Of a stretch of DNA of 64,000 nt, positions 63,099 through 64,000 are shown piece after piece (the stretch's first letter is position 1; every line of letters begins with the position of its first letter). The stretch is from Flavobacteriales bacterium UBA6770 (GTDB lineage: Bacteria > Bacteroidota > Bacteroidia > Flavobacteriales_G > Salibacteraceae). Below the pieces are notes generated by a model. It saw nothing but the letters and a program-made list of their open reading frames with translations. It was not told where the DNA came from and ran no database searches. Location of the stretch: the NCBI GenBank assembly GCA_905181875.1, contig CAJIZH010000003.1, positions 744,001-808,000 on the forward strand. The letters run 5' to 3'. Position numbers and translations under genes: made by a program.

Positions 63099-64000
63099 GT
63101 GAAAAAGCAGGTAGAAAAATGGCTTACTAAACGAGTCCCCAATTGGAAGGAAAAACAATTTCTTCTAGCAGTAAGCGGTGGCCGTGATTCAGTTGCTTTG
63201 GCTGCTGTCTTTTCTGAATTAGATATTCAATTCTCTATTGCGCACTGTAACTACCAATTACGTGGTGAAGATTCTAATAATGATGAGCAATTTGTAAAAA
63301 CATTTGCGAAAAAATGTCAGGTTATCTGCTTCGTGGAGCACTTCGAAACTCAAGAAATATTAGATGCAAAGGGAGGAAACCTTCAAGAAACGGCAAGAGA
63401 TCTTCGTTATAATTGGTTTAACGAACTTGTAAAAAACGAAAACCTAGATTTTATTGCCGTTGGTACTCATCTAAATGATTCTGCCGAAACACTTTTAATG
63501 AATTTAATGCGCGGTGCTGGCCTAGATGGATTGCGTGGCATTCTTCCTGTTAGAGAGAATATCGTTCGACCTTTTATAGAAACGTCTAGGACTGAAATTG
63601 ATGAATACATAAATTCTAACGACTTAGAATTTCGAGAGGACAAGAGCAATGCCTCCAATAAATATGAACGTAATCGTTGGCGAAATGAGATTATTCCTCA
63701 GCTTAAAGAACAGTATCCTCATTTTGATTCAGCCTTAAAGTCCAGCATAGGTCATTTGCAAATGGCTAATGAGTTGATTCAAAAAGAGACCCTAAGAATA
63801 TCGAAACATTTATTAGTTCAACAGGATAAGAAATGGCTCATCAATAGAGGGTTTCTTGCCAACTTAAACCCGCAAGCTTATTATCTATATGAAGGTTTGA
63901 AGCCCTTTGGGTTTAATACGACCACGATTAATGATTTGTGCGATAGTGATTTTAAGCAGTCTGGAAATCAATACTTTAGTTCAACTCATGTCATAACGAT
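63099..64000 (+). CDS. tilS: tRNA(Ile)-lysidine synthase TilS (3' partial)
   Basis: Open from GTG 63099 to the window end, about 300 codons. PP-loop ATPase motif LLAVSGGRDSVALAAVF (SGGxDS), IAHCNYQLRGEDSNNDE, NLQETARDLRYNWF, and GTHLNDSAETLLMNLMRGAGLDGL are TilS hallmarks. The enzyme converts C34 of the AUA-reading tRNA-Ile to lysidine, which is essential. The C-terminal substrate-binding domain begins but runs out of the window. Confidence 0.95.
   Translation, partial: MKKQVEKWLTKRVPNWKEKQFLLAVSGGRDSVALAAVFSELDIQFSIAHCNYQLRGEDSNNDEQFVKTFAKKCQVICFVEHFETQEILDAKGGNLQETARDLRYNWFNELVKNENLDFIAVGTHLNDSAETLLMNLMRGAGLDGLRGILPVRENIVRPFIETSRTEIDEYINSNDLEFREDKSNASNKYERNRWRNEIIPQLKEQYPHFDSALKSSIGHLQMANELIQKETLRISKHLLVQQDKKWLINRGFLANLNPQAYYLYEGLKPFGFNTTTINDLCDSDFKQSGNQYFSSTHVIT

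Overview
The window is a dense, AT-rich, core-genome segment of a member of the Bacteroidota, most likely order Flavobacteriales. The evidence is a protein with a gliding-motility-associated C-terminal (CHU_C) sorting domain, a second one with a type A type IX secretion (T9SS) tail, the gliding genes gldE and gldD beside mutY and ssb, lineage-typical families (DUF4271, DUF5686, DUF5777, DUF3109), an RprX/RprY-like two-component pair, and many TAnnTTTG -7 promoter boxes in place of E. coli-type -10 boxes. Heme A synthase, 2-oxoglutarate dehydrogenase and class Ia ribonucleotide reductase indicate an aerobic life style. No rRNA, tRNA, CRISPR array, insertion sequence or prophage was recognised.

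Layout. 1-2114: 3' part of a very large secreted adhesin-like protein. 2129-6220 (minus): HU, TPR membrane protein, 29-residue basic protein, RNase G, RecX and release factor 2, the last with a programmed +1 frameshift. 6353-9802 (plus): mutY, ssb, gldE, gldD. 9771-16005: heme A synthase, a small lipoprotein, tatC, a DUF5686 outer-membrane protein, lptB and a YkvA protein. 16080-20055 (minus): sucA-sucB. 20183-23565: surface polysaccharide genes (two glycosyltransferases, the second frameshifted, and an O-antigen-ligase-like protein). 23618-28831 (minus): a frameshifted S41 protease, rnpA, hemD, DUF4271, DUF5777 and YceI, with a cytochrome c lipoprotein and a decayed second cytochrome copy upstream (28901-29462). 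29523-39981: housekeeping genes (gcdH, prenyl synthase, aat, rlmN, ispD, queA, an intact S41 protease, serine hydrolase, lipB, sugar isomerase). 40034-44209: T9SS cargo and rprXY. 44245-55118: biotin carrier protein, M1 peptidase, secreted proteins, flippase-like protein, ArsC-like and HMA proteins, EamA transporter, yicC-gmk-nadD. 55484-58128: CPBP protease, ogt and a badly decayed serine hydrolase. 58316-61807: nrdB-nrdA. 62490-64000: DUF3109 and the 5' part of tilS.

Functional themes are envelope biogenesis and surface secretion (GldD/GldE, TatC, LptB, T9SS cargo, O-antigen genes), central metabolism, and RNA/translation quality control (RF2, RNase G, RNase P protein, RlmN, QueA, TilS). 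Four loci are broken: a GT1 gene and an S41 protease gene by one base each, a serine hydrolase by several shifts, and a cytochrome c copy whose heme motif carries a stop. The most notable points are the RF2 recoding site in a phylum whose ribosomes hide the anti-Shine-Dalgarno, the cytochrome/YceI/DUF5777 module, and several -7 boxes lying 1-7 nt from start codons. No clear new defence or mobile system was found.
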